47,006 nucleotides of DNA from Actinomycetes bacterium (GTDB lineage: Bacteria; Actinomycetota; Acidimicrobiia; Acidimicrobiales; Bog-793): contig JAJZZB010000009.1 of the NCBI GenBank assembly GCA_021797795.1, forward strand, positions 1 to 47,006, read 5' to 3'. Shown one piece after another: positions 7,831 through 15,801 of the stretch (positions within the stretch are counted from its first letter, which is position 1; the number at the start of each line of letters is the position of its first letter). Both the position numbers and the translations under genes were made by a program. Below the pieces are notes generated by a model. It had not been told where the DNA came from and did not search any database. It saw only the letters and a program-made list of their open reading frames with translations.

Positions 7831-9467
7831 GAGAGCAGCGTCACCTCACCGGCCTCACCGTCGACCCTGACCCGCATGCCGTCTGCGATGCGGTCGGTCG
7901 CGTCTCTCGTTCCCACCACTCCCGGGATGCCGTACTCCCGGGCGACGATCGCCGAGTGGGAGAGGAGGCCGCCGCTGTCGGTGACGATGGCACCGAGCAA
8001 GGGGAGGAGGATGTTGAACGCCTCTGAGGTCGCCCCGGTCACGAGAACGTCGCCCTCGAGGATGCGACCGAACTCAGTCGGCCCCGACACGACCCGTGCG
8101 GGGCCTTCGTACACGCCCTGGCTGGCGCCGAGACCGTGCAGCACATTCTCCTCGTGCTCCGGCTCCGCGCTGCCGAAGATCGATCCCATGGCGAACCCGA
8201 TCGCGTGCATCAGCCGGGCCGCATCGGGTGGGAGCCCGGAAGTATCCGGCAGTGGCCCGGGAGGTGGGCCGAGCACGGGCGGGGCCGTCTTCGCGGTGTG
8301 CGTCGCCCGATAGCTCGCCCGGGAGGCGAGCTCGTCCGCAGATGGCCCGACGGAGGAGGAGACCAGTGAGCACATCTCTCCGATCGTTGCATCCACGACG
8401 TGCTCGACGTCGTGGATGCGCCCGTCCCCGGCCAGGCGTCGACCGGCGGCGAGAGCTGCCCGACGCATGAGGCCCGATGCCCAGATGTCGCTGTAGACGC
8501 CCCGCTCGTCGCGCAGCCGGTAGGTGAGTCGCGCCTCGCCGAGCAGGTCGTCGAACTGCGCCCGATGCTCAGCCGGCACGCTGTCCCGGGTGTCTGCGAT
8601 CCGGTCCTCGAGGTCGTCCTCCGAGTCGGCCTGTCCGGCCACGGCACCGCTGATCGCCCGCAACAGCGCATCGGGCAGCTCGAGCGCCAGTGGCTCGCAG
8701 ATGTCGAAGCCGTCGAGAAGCCGGAAGCCGACGAGCGCGAGGTAGCCCGACACGGCCTCCCCGACCTCGCCCGGGTACGCCCGGAGCGACGCCAGCAGCT
8801 CAGCCGGATCGCCCTGTGAATCGAGGACCGCGAGGGCGGAACGGTCATCGCGCAGAGCTCTCACGCATCGTTCGAGCTCGGCCGAGCTTCCGGCGGACAC
8901 CGGCGCCGAACCGCGCAGCAACCCGAGCAGCTGTGCGGGCGGACGGCCTGTCCACTCGCTGACGTGCACGAGGAAGTCCCCGGTCGGTACCACGGCCGAC
9001 CCCGTGTGCGCCATGTGCTGGCGGATCATGGCGGCGTGATGATCGCGACAGCGGATGAGATAGGACGCGAGCTGCTCGTCCGACAATCCGTCCGGTTCGA
9101 CTGCCTGGATCTCCCGGTGCGCCGCGATCGAGGCGGGCTTGCGCTGCTCCTCCCAGTCGCGCAGCTGCTGGCGCCACAACTTGTTCCGCACGACCTCCTC
9201 GGCACGAGCGAGGCGCCGAGGCACCTCGGCATCCTCGACGAGCTGGGTCTGGTTATAGGCGAAGCCGTTCAGGTACCTCGTCCAGATGCCGTCGATCAGC
9301 ATCCCGAAGAAGCTCGCCATGTCGTGGGTTCCGGCCGCGAAGGGCTCGGGATGGGTCTCCGCCCAGTACCGGGTGACCGGGCGAGGGAAGTGAACCGGAT
9401 CGAGGGTCCAGGTCCCTGGTCCGGGTGGGTCGAAGGAGAGTTCGGTCGCGACGTCCGAGCCAGCCAT
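7827..9467 (-). CDS. PEP-utilising swivelling-His-domain protein (rifampin phosphotransferase / PEP synthase-like, split)
   Basis: 546 residues. The C-terminal 90 or so form the phosphohistidine domain of the PEP-utilising family: VLVTGATSEAFNILLPLLGA, then GGLLSHSAIVAREYGIPGVVG, where His504 is the expected phospho-carrier. The first roughly 440 residues are mostly helical with acidic/arginine-rich stretches and correspond in position to the substrate-binding region of rifampin phosphotransferases. There is no ATP-grasp domain; that is the next gene, coupled by ATGA. The start ATG 9467 has AAGGG six bases upstream. The acceptor could be a drug, pyruvate or another metabolite and is not determined. 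An intein or fusion artefact is excluded because both domains end cleanly. Confidence 0.8.
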   Translation of the reverse strand: MAGSDVATELSFDPPGPGTWTLDPVHFPRPVTRYWAETHPEPFAAGTHDMASFFGMLIDGIWTRYLNGFAYNQTQLVEDAEVPRRLARAEEVVRNKLWRQQLRDWEEQRKPASIAAHREIQAVEPDGLSDEQLASYLIRCRDHHAAMIRQHMAHTGSAVVPTGDFLVHVSEWTGRPPAQLLGLLRGSAPVSAGSSAELERCVRALRDDRSALAVLDSQGDPAELLASLRAYPGEVGEAVSGYLALVGFRLLDGFDICEPLALELPDALLRAISGAVAGQADSEDDLEDRIADTRDSVPAEHRAQFDDLLGEARLTYRLRDERGVYSDIWASGLMRRAALAAGRRLAGDGRIHDVEHVVDATIGEMCSLVSSSVGPSADELASRASYRATHTAKTAPPVLGPPPGPLPDTSGLPPDAARLMHAIGFAMGSIFGSAEPEHEENVLHGLGASQGVYEGPARVVSGPTEFGRILEGDVLVTGATSEAFNILLPLLGAIVTDSGGLLSHSAIVAREYGIPGVVGTRDATDRIADGMRVRVDGEAGEVTLLS

Positions 9468-9512
9468 AGCGACCCTTTCGATCGGGAGAGGTTGCGGACA
9501 GTTGCTTGCGGA

Positions 9513-9541
9513 ATTATCGACGCCGCCGGCCCGGGCCGCAA
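9513..9541 (-). promoter_or_regulatory. Probable promoter of the split phosphotransferase operon
   Basis: On the minus strand TTGCGG (9541-9536) and GATAAT (9518-9513) are separated by 17 bases, close to the sigma-70 consensus. The leader to ATG 9467 would be about 40 bases and contains the AAGGG ribosome site. Confidence 0.5.
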
Positions 9542-9938
9542 GGGGGAAGAGCCCGCCCTTTCCGAGGCGACGAGATCGTGGATCTCGCTGTCGGCGTCAC
9601 GGGCGATGTCGGGCTTTTTCACAGCCGGTGACAGCGTCGCAACCGACGGCGGGGACCGGGGGCCTGTGGTCGCCAACGTGGCTGTCGTCCTCTCCGCACG
9701 GAGGGTCGAGAGAGTCGCGCTGCAGCAGGGAAGTGTCCGATCCGCGCCGAGGAGGCCGACCGGGGTATGGCCTCGAGAGCCGGTCACCACCGGGGAGTGC
9801 AGCCGGGCCTTCGGCGATCCTCAGGACCCGACCCGGCACCGCCGGAGGGGACGGGTTGTCCGGGGTCGCCGTGCCGGTGTCGAGACGGGCTCACATGAAG
9901 GGAACGATTCCCGGGGAGCGCCGATCCCGGCTGACCGT
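9542..9938. other. Intergenic DNA with no recognisable gene
   Basis: Between the phosphotransferase promoter and the promoter of the small Cys-rich gene there are open frames on both strands, but none has protein-like composition or a ribosome site. No repeat or RNA structure stands out. Confidence 0.45.
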
Positions 9939-9966
9939 GTGACGCCGATGGGCTGATCCGTAACAT
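9939..9966 (+). promoter_or_regulatory. Probable leaderless promoter of the Cys-rich mini-protein
   Basis: GTGACG (9939-9944), a 16-base spacer and TAACAT (9961-9966). The hexamer ends seven bases before ATG 9974, the geometry seen at several other leaderless genes in this window. Confidence 0.45.
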
Positions 9967-9973
9967 GGCAGCG

Positions 9974-10114
9974 ATGGAGATGGGATGCGCCGGCTGCGAG
10001 TGCGTGATCGACCGTGGAGTGAGGGTCGTGGTGTGCGCCGACGACCACTGTTGTTGCTCCTCTCTCCCGATCGCTGAGACTGCACGACCCGCCGAGCAGC
10101 CGACGAGCGAGTAG
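9974..10114 (+). CDS. Cysteine-rich mini-protein, metallothionein-like in style
   Basis: 46 residues from ATG 9974 (49 if ATG 9965 is used) to TAG 10112-10114. The N-terminal half reads MGCAGCECVIDRGVRVVVC followed by ADDHCCC: seven Cys and one His within about 25 residues, arranged CxxCxC, a lone C and CCC. The tail is Cys-free (PIAETARPAEQPTSE). Such spacing is typical of small proteins that bind Zn or Cu through thiolates. No ribosome site is seen, but a -10-like TAACAT seven bases upstream fits a leaderless mRNA. It is not a member of a family I can name with confidence. It lies between the split phosphotransferase and the ergothioneine genes, so thiol or metal stress is a reasonable context. 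Confidence 0.55.
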   Translation: MEMGCAGCECVIDRGVRVVVCADDHCCCSSLPIAETARPAEQPTSE

Positions 10115-10334
10115 AGGCGTCCTCGCTGCCGTTCGCGCGCGGGCGGGTCTGCTCGCATCGCCGATGCGCAGCGCACAGCGCCGCACGGCCGGCGCTCGAA
10201 GGACCGGTCACGACGGCGCGCCCGCCGAGCGGCCTCGGTGCGCCGGGATCGAGCTCACGCGTCGTCTCACCGGGGCATGCACGGCCGCGGTCGAAGGGAG
10301 GCGTCAGCTGGTCTCGATGTCGCCCCGTGCGCCC

Positions 10335-11312
10335 TCAGCCGGCGGCCTGGGCAAGGGTGAGCCGGAAGTCGCCCTGCTCGTCGACCCAGGCGTGTCGCGG
10401 GCAGAGGCCGGCGCCGGCCAGCTCACCGGCGAGCTGGCCGGCGGTGAACTTGGCCGAGATCTCGGTCAGGATCTCCTCGGCCGGCTCGAACCTGACGGCG
10501 ACGCCGAGGTCGCCGACGGTGACCGTGTGGGCCCGGCGCGCCCGGAGCCGCATCTCGATCCAGCCTTCGGCGTCGTCCCAGACGACGCAGTGCTCGAAGG
10601 CGCCCGGGTCGAAGTCGGCGTTCAGCTCGTGGTTGATGACCGACAGAACGTTGCGGTTGAAGGCGGCCGTCACTCCGGCGGCATCGTCGTAGGCGGCGAG
10701 CAGCCTGGCGGGATCCTTCCTCAGGTCGGTGCCGACGAGCACGTGACCCTCCCGACCGATGCCGCTCTCGAACTCGCACAGCAAGTCGTGTCGCTCGGGT
10801 GGCGTCAGGTTGCCGATCGTCCCGCCGAGGAAGACCCACAGCTGTCGGCCACCGCGTGGAATTCTGTTGACGTGCCGGCGGAAGTCGCCGACCAGCGCAT
10901 GGACATCGACCTCGTAGCGCCGCCCGAGCTCCGCTGCGGCCTCGGTGAGGACGTCGGCGCTGATGTCGAACAGGACGACGCGCTCGAGGCTCCCAACCTC
11001 CGCCAGGGCGTCGAGCAGGAGACGGGTCTTCTCCGAGGTGCCCGACCCGATCTCGACGAGCGTGTCGGCTCGGGTCTCGAGGGCGATCTCCCGGGCAGCC
11101 TCGGCGAGAATGGAGCGCTCGGCTCGCGTGGGGTAGTACTCCGGTAGGCGGGTGATCTCGTCGAAGAGCCTGCTCCCGGCCTCGTCGTAGAACCACGTCG
11201 GCGGGATGTGCTTGTCGGGGCCGCCGAGACCGGACTCGACGTCGACGCAGAGCGCCCGCCGGCGGTCGGTCGAGTCGACGAGCACGTCGAGGGTCGGTCG
11301 GCGTCGCATCAT
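10335..11312 (-). CDS. egtD: L-histidine N-alpha-methyltransferase (ergothioneine biosynthesis)
   Basis: 325 residues, close to the usual 320. The enzyme trimethylates histidine with S-adenosylmethionine to give hercynine. The SAM site reads DTLVEIGSGTSEKTRLLLDAL, followed by FLGGTIGNL, LVGTDLRKDPARLLAAYDD and AFNRNVLSVINHELNADF, all hallmark EgtD segments. The start chosen is ATG 11312, which overlaps the egtB stop (ATGA); longer starts lie inside egtB. It is the second gene of an egtB-egtD operon. No egtA, egtC or egtE is visible nearby. Confidence 0.93.
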   Translation of the reverse strand: MMRRRPTLDVLVDSTDRRRALCVDVESGLGGPDKHIPPTWFYDEAGSRLFDEITRLPEYYPTRAERSILAEAAREIALETRADTLVEIGSGTSEKTRLLLDALAEVGSLERVVLFDISADVLTEAAAELGRRYEVDVHALVGDFRRHVNRIPRGGRQLWVFLGGTIGNLTPPERHDLLCEFESGIGREGHVLVGTDLRKDPARLLAAYDDAAGVTAAFNRNVLSVINHELNADFDPGAFEHCVVWDDAEGWIEMRLRARRAHTVTVGDLGVAVRFEPAEEILTEISAKFTAGQLAGELAGAGLCPRHAWVDEQGDFRLTLAQAAG

Positions 11313-12601
11313 GGCGTGCTCTCCGCGTCGCGGGCCAGGCGGACGCCGGTGAACGGCCAGCGCGCCTTGGGCGGGAAGAAGTTGCGGTAGGTGGGTCGGA
11401 CGTGCCCGACCGGAGTCACGCACGAGCCGCCGCGCAGCACGTGCTGGTTGACCATGAACTTGCCGTTGTACTCACCCACCCCCCCGGGCCATGGCCGGAA
11501 GCCGGGATAGGGAAGGTAGGCCGAGGCGGTCCACGTCCAGACGTCGCCATAGAAGGACTCTGCTGGCTGTGGCGCCGGGTGGGGTGAGGCCGGATCGAGG
11601 AGGTGGCCGGTCACCGGTCGCTCCCCGGCGACCGCCTCCCACTCCGCCTCGGTTGGCAGCCTCGCCCCGGCCCAGCGGGCGAAGGCGTCCGCCTCGTAGT
11701 AGCTCACGTGGCAGACCGGCTCGTCCGGGTCGACGCAGCGGCGGCCGAGCAGGGTGAAGACGGTCCAGTCCGAACCGCCCTCGTGCCGCCAGTAGAGGGG
11801 AGCGGCCCAGCGTTGCTCGCTCACCATCGCCCACCCATCGGAGAGCCACAGCTCCGGCCGCCGGTAGCCGCCGTCGTCCACGAAGGCCAGCCACTCGCCG
11901 CAGGTGACCACGCGGTCGGCCAGCTCGTAGGGGGCGACGTGGACGGTGTGGCGGGGACCCTCGTTGTCGAAGGCGAAGCTGCCTCCGGCATGCCCGAGGG
12001 CCGCCTCTCCGCCTGGATGGCCCACCCAGCCGGTACGGGCCCTCGAGGGTCCATTGACAACGGCTGAGCCGTCGCGGTACGCGGGATCGAGCGGGCTCAT
12101 CGACAACACGTGTTTGATGTCCATGAGCAGCAGCTCCTGGTGCTGTTGCTCATGCTGCAGGCCGAGCTCGACGAGGAAGGTCGATCGTTCGTCAAGACCT
12201 CCGGCGAGCAGCCTCGTCATGTGCTCGTCGACATGGGCCCGGTACTCGGTGACGTCCGCGACTCCTGGGCGGGAGACGAGGCCACGACCGGGCCGGGGAT
12301 AGCGCTCGCCGACCGCCTCGTAGTAGGAGTTGAAGAGGTAGGAGAAGCTCGGGTGGTACTCCAGGTAGCCGCTCAGAGCGGTCTTCAGCAGGAACGTCTC
12401 GAAGAACCAGGTGACATGTGCTCTGTGCCACTTGGTGGGGCTGACATCAGGCATCGACTGGACTGTCTGGTCCTCCGCCGAGAGCGGTGCCGACAGTTCC
12501 TCGGTGAGGCCGCGGACCTCGACGTAGCGTTGCGCGGCGCCGGCCGCCCCTGGCGCGGGGTCCGTGCCGGGGGGACATCGTTCCGATCTCGTCATCGCCA
12601 T
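11309..12601 (-). CDS. egtB: Ergothioneine sulfoxide synthase EgtB (DinB + FGE-sulfatase domains)
   Basis: 430 residues from ATG 12601, which has GGAGGG seven bases upstream. EgtB is a non-haem iron enzyme that couples hercynine to a thiol donor (gamma-Glu-Cys or Cys) with oxygen. The N-terminal DinB-like domain supplies histidines (KWHRAHVTWFFETF, LQHEQQHQELLLMDIKH). The C-terminal half is an FGE-sulfatase fold: FAFDNEGPRHTVHVAPYELA, ARLPTEAEWE and VLRGGSCVTPVGHVRPTYRN. It is translationally coupled to egtD. Whether it prefers gamma-Glu-Cys or free Cys cannot be told; the lack of a neighbouring egtC amidohydrolase leaves that open. Confidence 0.92.
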   Translation of the reverse strand: MAMTRSERCPPGTDPAPGAAGAAQRYVEVRGLTEELSAPLSAEDQTVQSMPDVSPTKWHRAHVTWFFETFLLKTALSGYLEYHPSFSYLFNSYYEAVGERYPRPGRGLVSRPGVADVTEYRAHVDEHMTRLLAGGLDERSTFLVELGLQHEQQHQELLLMDIKHVLSMSPLDPAYRDGSAVVNGPSRARTGWVGHPGGEAALGHAGGSFAFDNEGPRHTVHVAPYELADRVVTCGEWLAFVDDGGYRRPELWLSDGWAMVSEQRWAAPLYWRHEGGSDWTVFTLLGRRCVDPDEPVCHVSYYEADAFARWAGARLPTEAEWEAVAGERPVTGHLLDPASPHPAPQPAESFYGDVWTWTASAYLPYPGFRPWPGGVGEYNGKFMVNQHVLRGGSCVTPVGHVRPTYRNFFPPKARWPFTGVRLARDAESTP

Positions 12602-12791
12602 GGCGCGCCCTCCGAAAGTGCTCAACGGCCCTCGTGTGGCGTACCCGGTCCGGCTCCCCCTTGTAACCGGCAGCACCGGCGATCTACCGGGAGCTCCCCG
12701 TCCGGCGACCCCGACGCTCACCGCGCGCAAGTTTCACTCCCCGTCCACGTTTCTCGGACGTAGTGGTGCCAAAGCCAAAGGAGAAGCGCCT

Positions 12792-14273
12792 ATGCGACGT
12801 CCCATATCTCTGCTCGCCGCCGGAGGGCTGGCGGCACTATGCCTGGCAGTGACCTCGCAGGCACCCTCCGCGGCCGGTGCGCACAAGGTCGGTGCGAGCA
12901 TCACCCTGAGCTCGAGCTCGACCTCCGTCCCGTTCCACGCGCGCATCGGGCGGATCCTCGGCATGGTGCCGCCGCTCAACCTCGGCTCGAAGACGAGCAG
13001 CGGAGGGATCACCAACAACGCGCCGGCCAGCGGATCGCTCCACTACAACGGCGGCCCGGTCATGACCACGAACAAGGTCTATGCCATCTACTGGCAGCCG
13101 CCGGGCTACCGGTTCCCGAGCGGGTACCAGGCAGGCATCAACGGCTACTTCCAGAACCTGCAGGCGGCAAATGGAAAGAACACCAACGTCTACGACGTGG
13201 CGACCCAGTACTACCAGGGCAGCGGGTCCAACCGGCAGTACGTCCAGTACCACACGACCTTCGGCGGAGCGACCCTCGACACCAACCCGCTGCCGCCCCT
13301 CGACCCGGTCAACTGCCCGGACACACCCGTGGCGGCGACCAACGGGGGGACGAGCGCGCCATCGACGACGGCGGGCTGCGTGACAGATCAGCAGGTTCAG
13401 CAGGAGATCTCGACCGTCGTGAAGCGGGAGGGATGGTCGGTGAGCAACCACACGGAGTTCTTCATGTTCACGGCGCCCAACATCGGCACCTGCTTCCCGG
13501 CGACCGTCACCGGGGGCACCGGCGGGCTGCAGACCACCTCCACCGTGCCGCTGTGCTCGTTCTCCTACTTCTGCGCCTACCACAGCTCGTACTTCGACTC
13601 GACGATCAACTCGAGCTCGCAGGTGATCTACGCCAACATGCCGTACGCGGCGCAGACAGCCGGGAACCCCCTCACCTGCGACGAGGGCTCCTACCCGAAC
13701 GGGAACCCGTCAGACCCCGAGATCAACGTGACGAGCCACGAGCACAACGAGAGCATCACCGACCCGTTCGGTACGTCGTGGTGGGACAGCAACCCGAACG
13801 ACAGCGCATACGGTGACGAGATAGGCGACATGTGCGCCTGGGACTTCGGCAACCTCTACGGACCGGCAGGCGCGCAGTACAGCCAGACGATCAACGGGCA
13901 CCACTACCTGATGCAGTCCGAATGGGACAACTCGACCGGTGGCTGCCCAGGGTCGACCTCCACCGGCTCGGCGGTCCCGAGCCATCCGAACTACGCGACG
14001 CCGCAGATCTCGTTCACACCGGCCGTCGGCTACCCGACCGCCCCGTTCAAGATCGTCGGCCAGTTCTTCGCTGCCGGTGACCGGGTGAAGAGCACCTTCA
14101 CGAGCGCGGGCTCGACGTTGGCGGAGTCGCTCGGCTGGGCGACCACGAACCCGAGCGGCCGGATGTCGCTCATGACGCGGGTGCCGTCAAATGCCAAGCC
14201 CGGCCAAGCCACCGTCCGGAGCATCGGCAAGTCCGGCACCGCGACCGGGCGCTTCACCGTCCCTTCGCCCTAG
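12792..14273 (+). CDS. Secreted EXORDIUM/phosphate-induced-like protein with a putative HExxE metal site
   Basis: 493 residues. ATG 12792 has AAAGGAG nine bases upstream and opens a signal peptide (MRRPISLLAAGGLAALCLAV, cleavage near SAAGAHK). The mature part resembles bacterial relatives of plant EXORDIUM/phosphate-induced proteins: HYNGGPVMTTNKVYAIYW near the start, a Cys-containing middle (SYFCAYHSSYFDS), then VTSHEHNESITDPFGTSWWD and EIGDMCAWDF. The HEHNE motif followed by an Asp and the EIGD loop suggest a metallopeptidase-like metal site. The last 90 residues look like an immunoglobulin-type extracellular module. It is divergent from egtB over 190 bases. Protease activity is inference. 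Confidence 0.7.
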   Translation: MRRPISLLAAGGLAALCLAVTSQAPSAAGAHKVGASITLSSSSTSVPFHARIGRILGMVPPLNLGSKTSSGGITNNAPASGSLHYNGGPVMTTNKVYAIYWQPPGYRFPSGYQAGINGYFQNLQAANGKNTNVYDVATQYYQGSGSNRQYVQYHTTFGGATLDTNPLPPLDPVNCPDTPVAATNGGTSAPSTTAGCVTDQQVQQEISTVVKREGWSVSNHTEFFMFTAPNIGTCFPATVTGGTGGLQTTSTVPLCSFSYFCAYHSSYFDSTINSSSQVIYANMPYAAQTAGNPLTCDEGSYPNGNPSDPEINVTSHEHNESITDPFGTSWWDSNPNDSAYGDEIGDMCAWDFGNLYGPAGAQYSQTINGHHYLMQSEWDNSTGGCPGSTSTGSAVPSHPNYATPQISFTPAVGYPTAPFKIVGQFFAAGDRVKSTFTSAGSTLAESLGWATTNPSGRMSLMTRVPSNAKPGQATVRSIGKSGTATGRFTVPSP

Positions 14274-14291
14274 GCGGCGGGACCTCACCTC

Positions 14292-14320
14292 GGCCGGTCG
14301 CCCGCTTCGGGCGACCGGCC
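14292..14320. terminator. Strong GC hairpin after the secreted protein gene
   Basis: A perfect 13-bp stem (14292-14304 with 14308-14320) closes a three-base loop 18 bases after the stop codon. There is no U tract, so it may work as a Rho-assisted or mRNA-end-protecting hairpin. It lies between two convergent genes. Confidence 0.5.
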
Positions 14321-14452
14321 CCGGGGTGAACCGGCGAGTCCGGAGCGGCGAGCGGCCCGCCGGTCGGGAGCGAGCCTGCCGCAGGCGGGGCGCCGGCCTG
14401 CCGACCCTCGGAGTCGGGAAGGGCTCTCGAGCACGGTGTCGAGTGCGGTGGA

Positions 14453-15016
14453 TCAGCTCCCCGTGCTGCTCTCCGGCGCCACCTGGGCCGGATGGTGCGC
14501 CCAGATGTCGTTGCACGACTCGCAGACGTCCTGCGGCACGAGCCCGAGTCGCATCAGGACTCCGAAGGCTTTGCACCCCAGGCAGTAGGCGAAGGCCGAC
14601 TCGAGGAACGCGGCGGCGGCGAGCAGGCCGAGGAGGACGTAGGCGGGCCCGCGGAGACCGAAGCCGAGCGCCAGGACGGCGGAGGCGGTCGAGAGGACCG
14701 TCCCTATGGCTTGGGCGAAGCGCTTGGGCGGGCCGGGGACGAATTTGGCCGACGCCGGCAGCCGTGGCGTGAGCACCCGCGTAGCGAGTTGCCCGAGTGG
14801 GCTGAGCGTGGGACCGGTCAGCACGCGCGCCCAGAATCCGTATGCGATGACGACCGCCAGCCAGGGCACGTCGGCGACGATGGTCACGAGCGCCATGACC
14901 ACGACCCCAGCTGCCACGAGACGGGCGGAGACCTCGTTCACCGGATCCGGAAACGACAAGAGCCGACCGAGCACGCGAGGCCGTCCGTCGTCCAGCACAT
15001 GGCTCCTCCGGCTCAT
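14453..15016 (-). CDS. DUF4395 family membrane protein
   Basis: 187 residues from ATG 15016 (AAAGGA six bases upstream). DUF4395 signatures are clear: DPVNEVSARLVA at the N-terminus, TLSPLGQLATRVLTPRLP, PKRFAQAIGTVLS and the C-terminal FAYCLGCKAFG with its CxxC. There are four or so hydrophobic segments, so it is an integral membrane protein. A second CxxC (VCESCNDIW) follows. In other actinobacteria this family sits beside sulfurtransferase or thioredoxin genes, and a role in sulfur trafficking or redox is commonly suspected but unproven. It is divergent from a DUF2892 gene, and both have a similar operator-like dyad. Confidence 0.8.
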   Translation of the reverse strand: MSRRSHVLDDGRPRVLGRLLSFPDPVNEVSARLVAAGVVVMALVTIVADVPWLAVVIAYGFWARVLTGPTLSPLGQLATRVLTPRLPASAKFVPGPPKRFAQAIGTVLSTASAVLALGFGLRGPAYVLLGLLAAAAFLESAFAYCLGCKAFGVLMRLGLVPQDVCESCNDIWAHHPAQVAPESSTGS

Positions 15017-15042
15017 CGACGTTCCTTTCTCTCGTCCTCGCT

Positions 15043-15056
15043 ACCCGCCAGGGTAA
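15043..15056. promoter_or_regulatory. CsoR/CstR-like operator upstream of the DUF4395 gene
   Basis: An inverted repeat TACCC (15043-15047), four bases, GGGTA (15052-15056), lying 27-40 bases upstream of the DUF4395 start. It shares its arms with the longer dyad 240 bases away in front of the divergent DUF2892 gene. Confidence 0.45.
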
Positions 15057-15295
15057 AACCCGACCGACTTGGTCAACTTTAGCTCACGGCGAGGAGGTGC
15101 TGCCCGAGAGGACGCTCGGCCTGCGTGGGCGGGCGACGGCGCCAGCTGCGGGGTGCTCTGCAGGGCTCTGCGCCGGCGGCGAGGCGGCGGGGTCGCCGGG
15201 TGGTCCGGCGCGGTCGTGAGGTCGCCTCGAGCGGGCTGTCGTGCCTGCAGGGCGGGGACGCGGGAACAATCCGGGAGCGGCTGCGGTTGGACCCG

Positions 15296-15316
15296 ATATA
15301 CCCCCTAAGGGTATAT
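15296..15316. promoter_or_regulatory. CsoR/CstR-like operator upstream of the DUF2892 gene
   Basis: A perfect 8-bp inverted repeat, ATATACCC (15296-15303) and GGGTATAT (15309-15316), around CCTAA. It ends 15 bases before the start codon, overlapping the expected promoter/leader. The TACCC...GGGTA core is like published CsoR-family (copper or persulfide sensing) operators. No regulator gene is seen in the window. Confidence 0.6.
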
Positions 15317-15331
15317 GGAAGGTAGGTCGCC

Positions 15332-15544
15332 ATGACGTTCGTCCGGTTCATGGAGGGCATCGGCGGGCGCAGCTTGCGCATCGCCGCCGGCCTCGTCCTC
15401 GTCGTCGTCGGTGCTGTGCTCGGCGGGCCTTGGTGGGTGCTCGCCGCTGTCGGGCTCGTGCCCATCGCAGCCGGCGTGTTCAACTTCTGCCTCGTGGCTC
15501 CCTTTGTCGGGGCACCGCTCCGCCCCCACTCGAGCGGGGCATAG
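15332..15544 (+). CDS. DUF2892 (YgaP-like) small membrane protein
   Basis: 70 residues with two predicted membrane helices: LRIAAGLVLVVVGAVLGG and WWVLAAVGLVPIAAGVF, followed by the family's FNFCLVAPFVG turn with one Cys. This is the transmembrane module that in YgaP is joined to a rhodanese domain; here it stands alone. The start ATG 15332 has AGGTAGG about six bases upstream. The palindrome directly in front suggests repression by a CsoR/CstR-type sensor, which would fit a role in sulfide/persulfide or metal handling. The role is inference. Confidence 0.75.
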   Translation: MTFVRFMEGIGGRSLRIAAGLVLVVVGAVLGGPWWVLAAVGLVPIAAGVFNFCLVAPFVGAPLRPHSSGA

Positions 15545-15801
15545 GGAGCGTCCCGTCCGGCCGCACCTCCGACTGCTCCGCTGAACGGGCCCGCGGGCAC
15601 CTGATGGCAGTGGGGGAGCCCGAGCCGTCCGGCAGCGGGATGGGTCCCCACCGACCGGGTGGCCGCGCCACAGGTGTGCCGTCACCGGCGACCGACGACA
15701 GCGCAGGCCCTCGGTCTCCTCAGGGAGGGCTCTCCCCCCGAGGTTGGCTCATCTGTGCCGGCTCGGCGTCGGGATCAGCCAACCGGGGTCTCCCGCGCTG
15801 G

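Noticed and set aside
8964-9956. A 330-codon plus-strand frame antisense to the His-domain gene
   Set aside because: The real gene on the other strand has clear motifs; this frame has none and runs on into non-coding DNA.
12602-12791. In-frame upstream extensions of egtB and of the secreted protein
   Set aside because: The internal starts at 12601 and 12792 have strong ribosome sites and the expected N-termini, and the extensions overlap each other on opposite strands.
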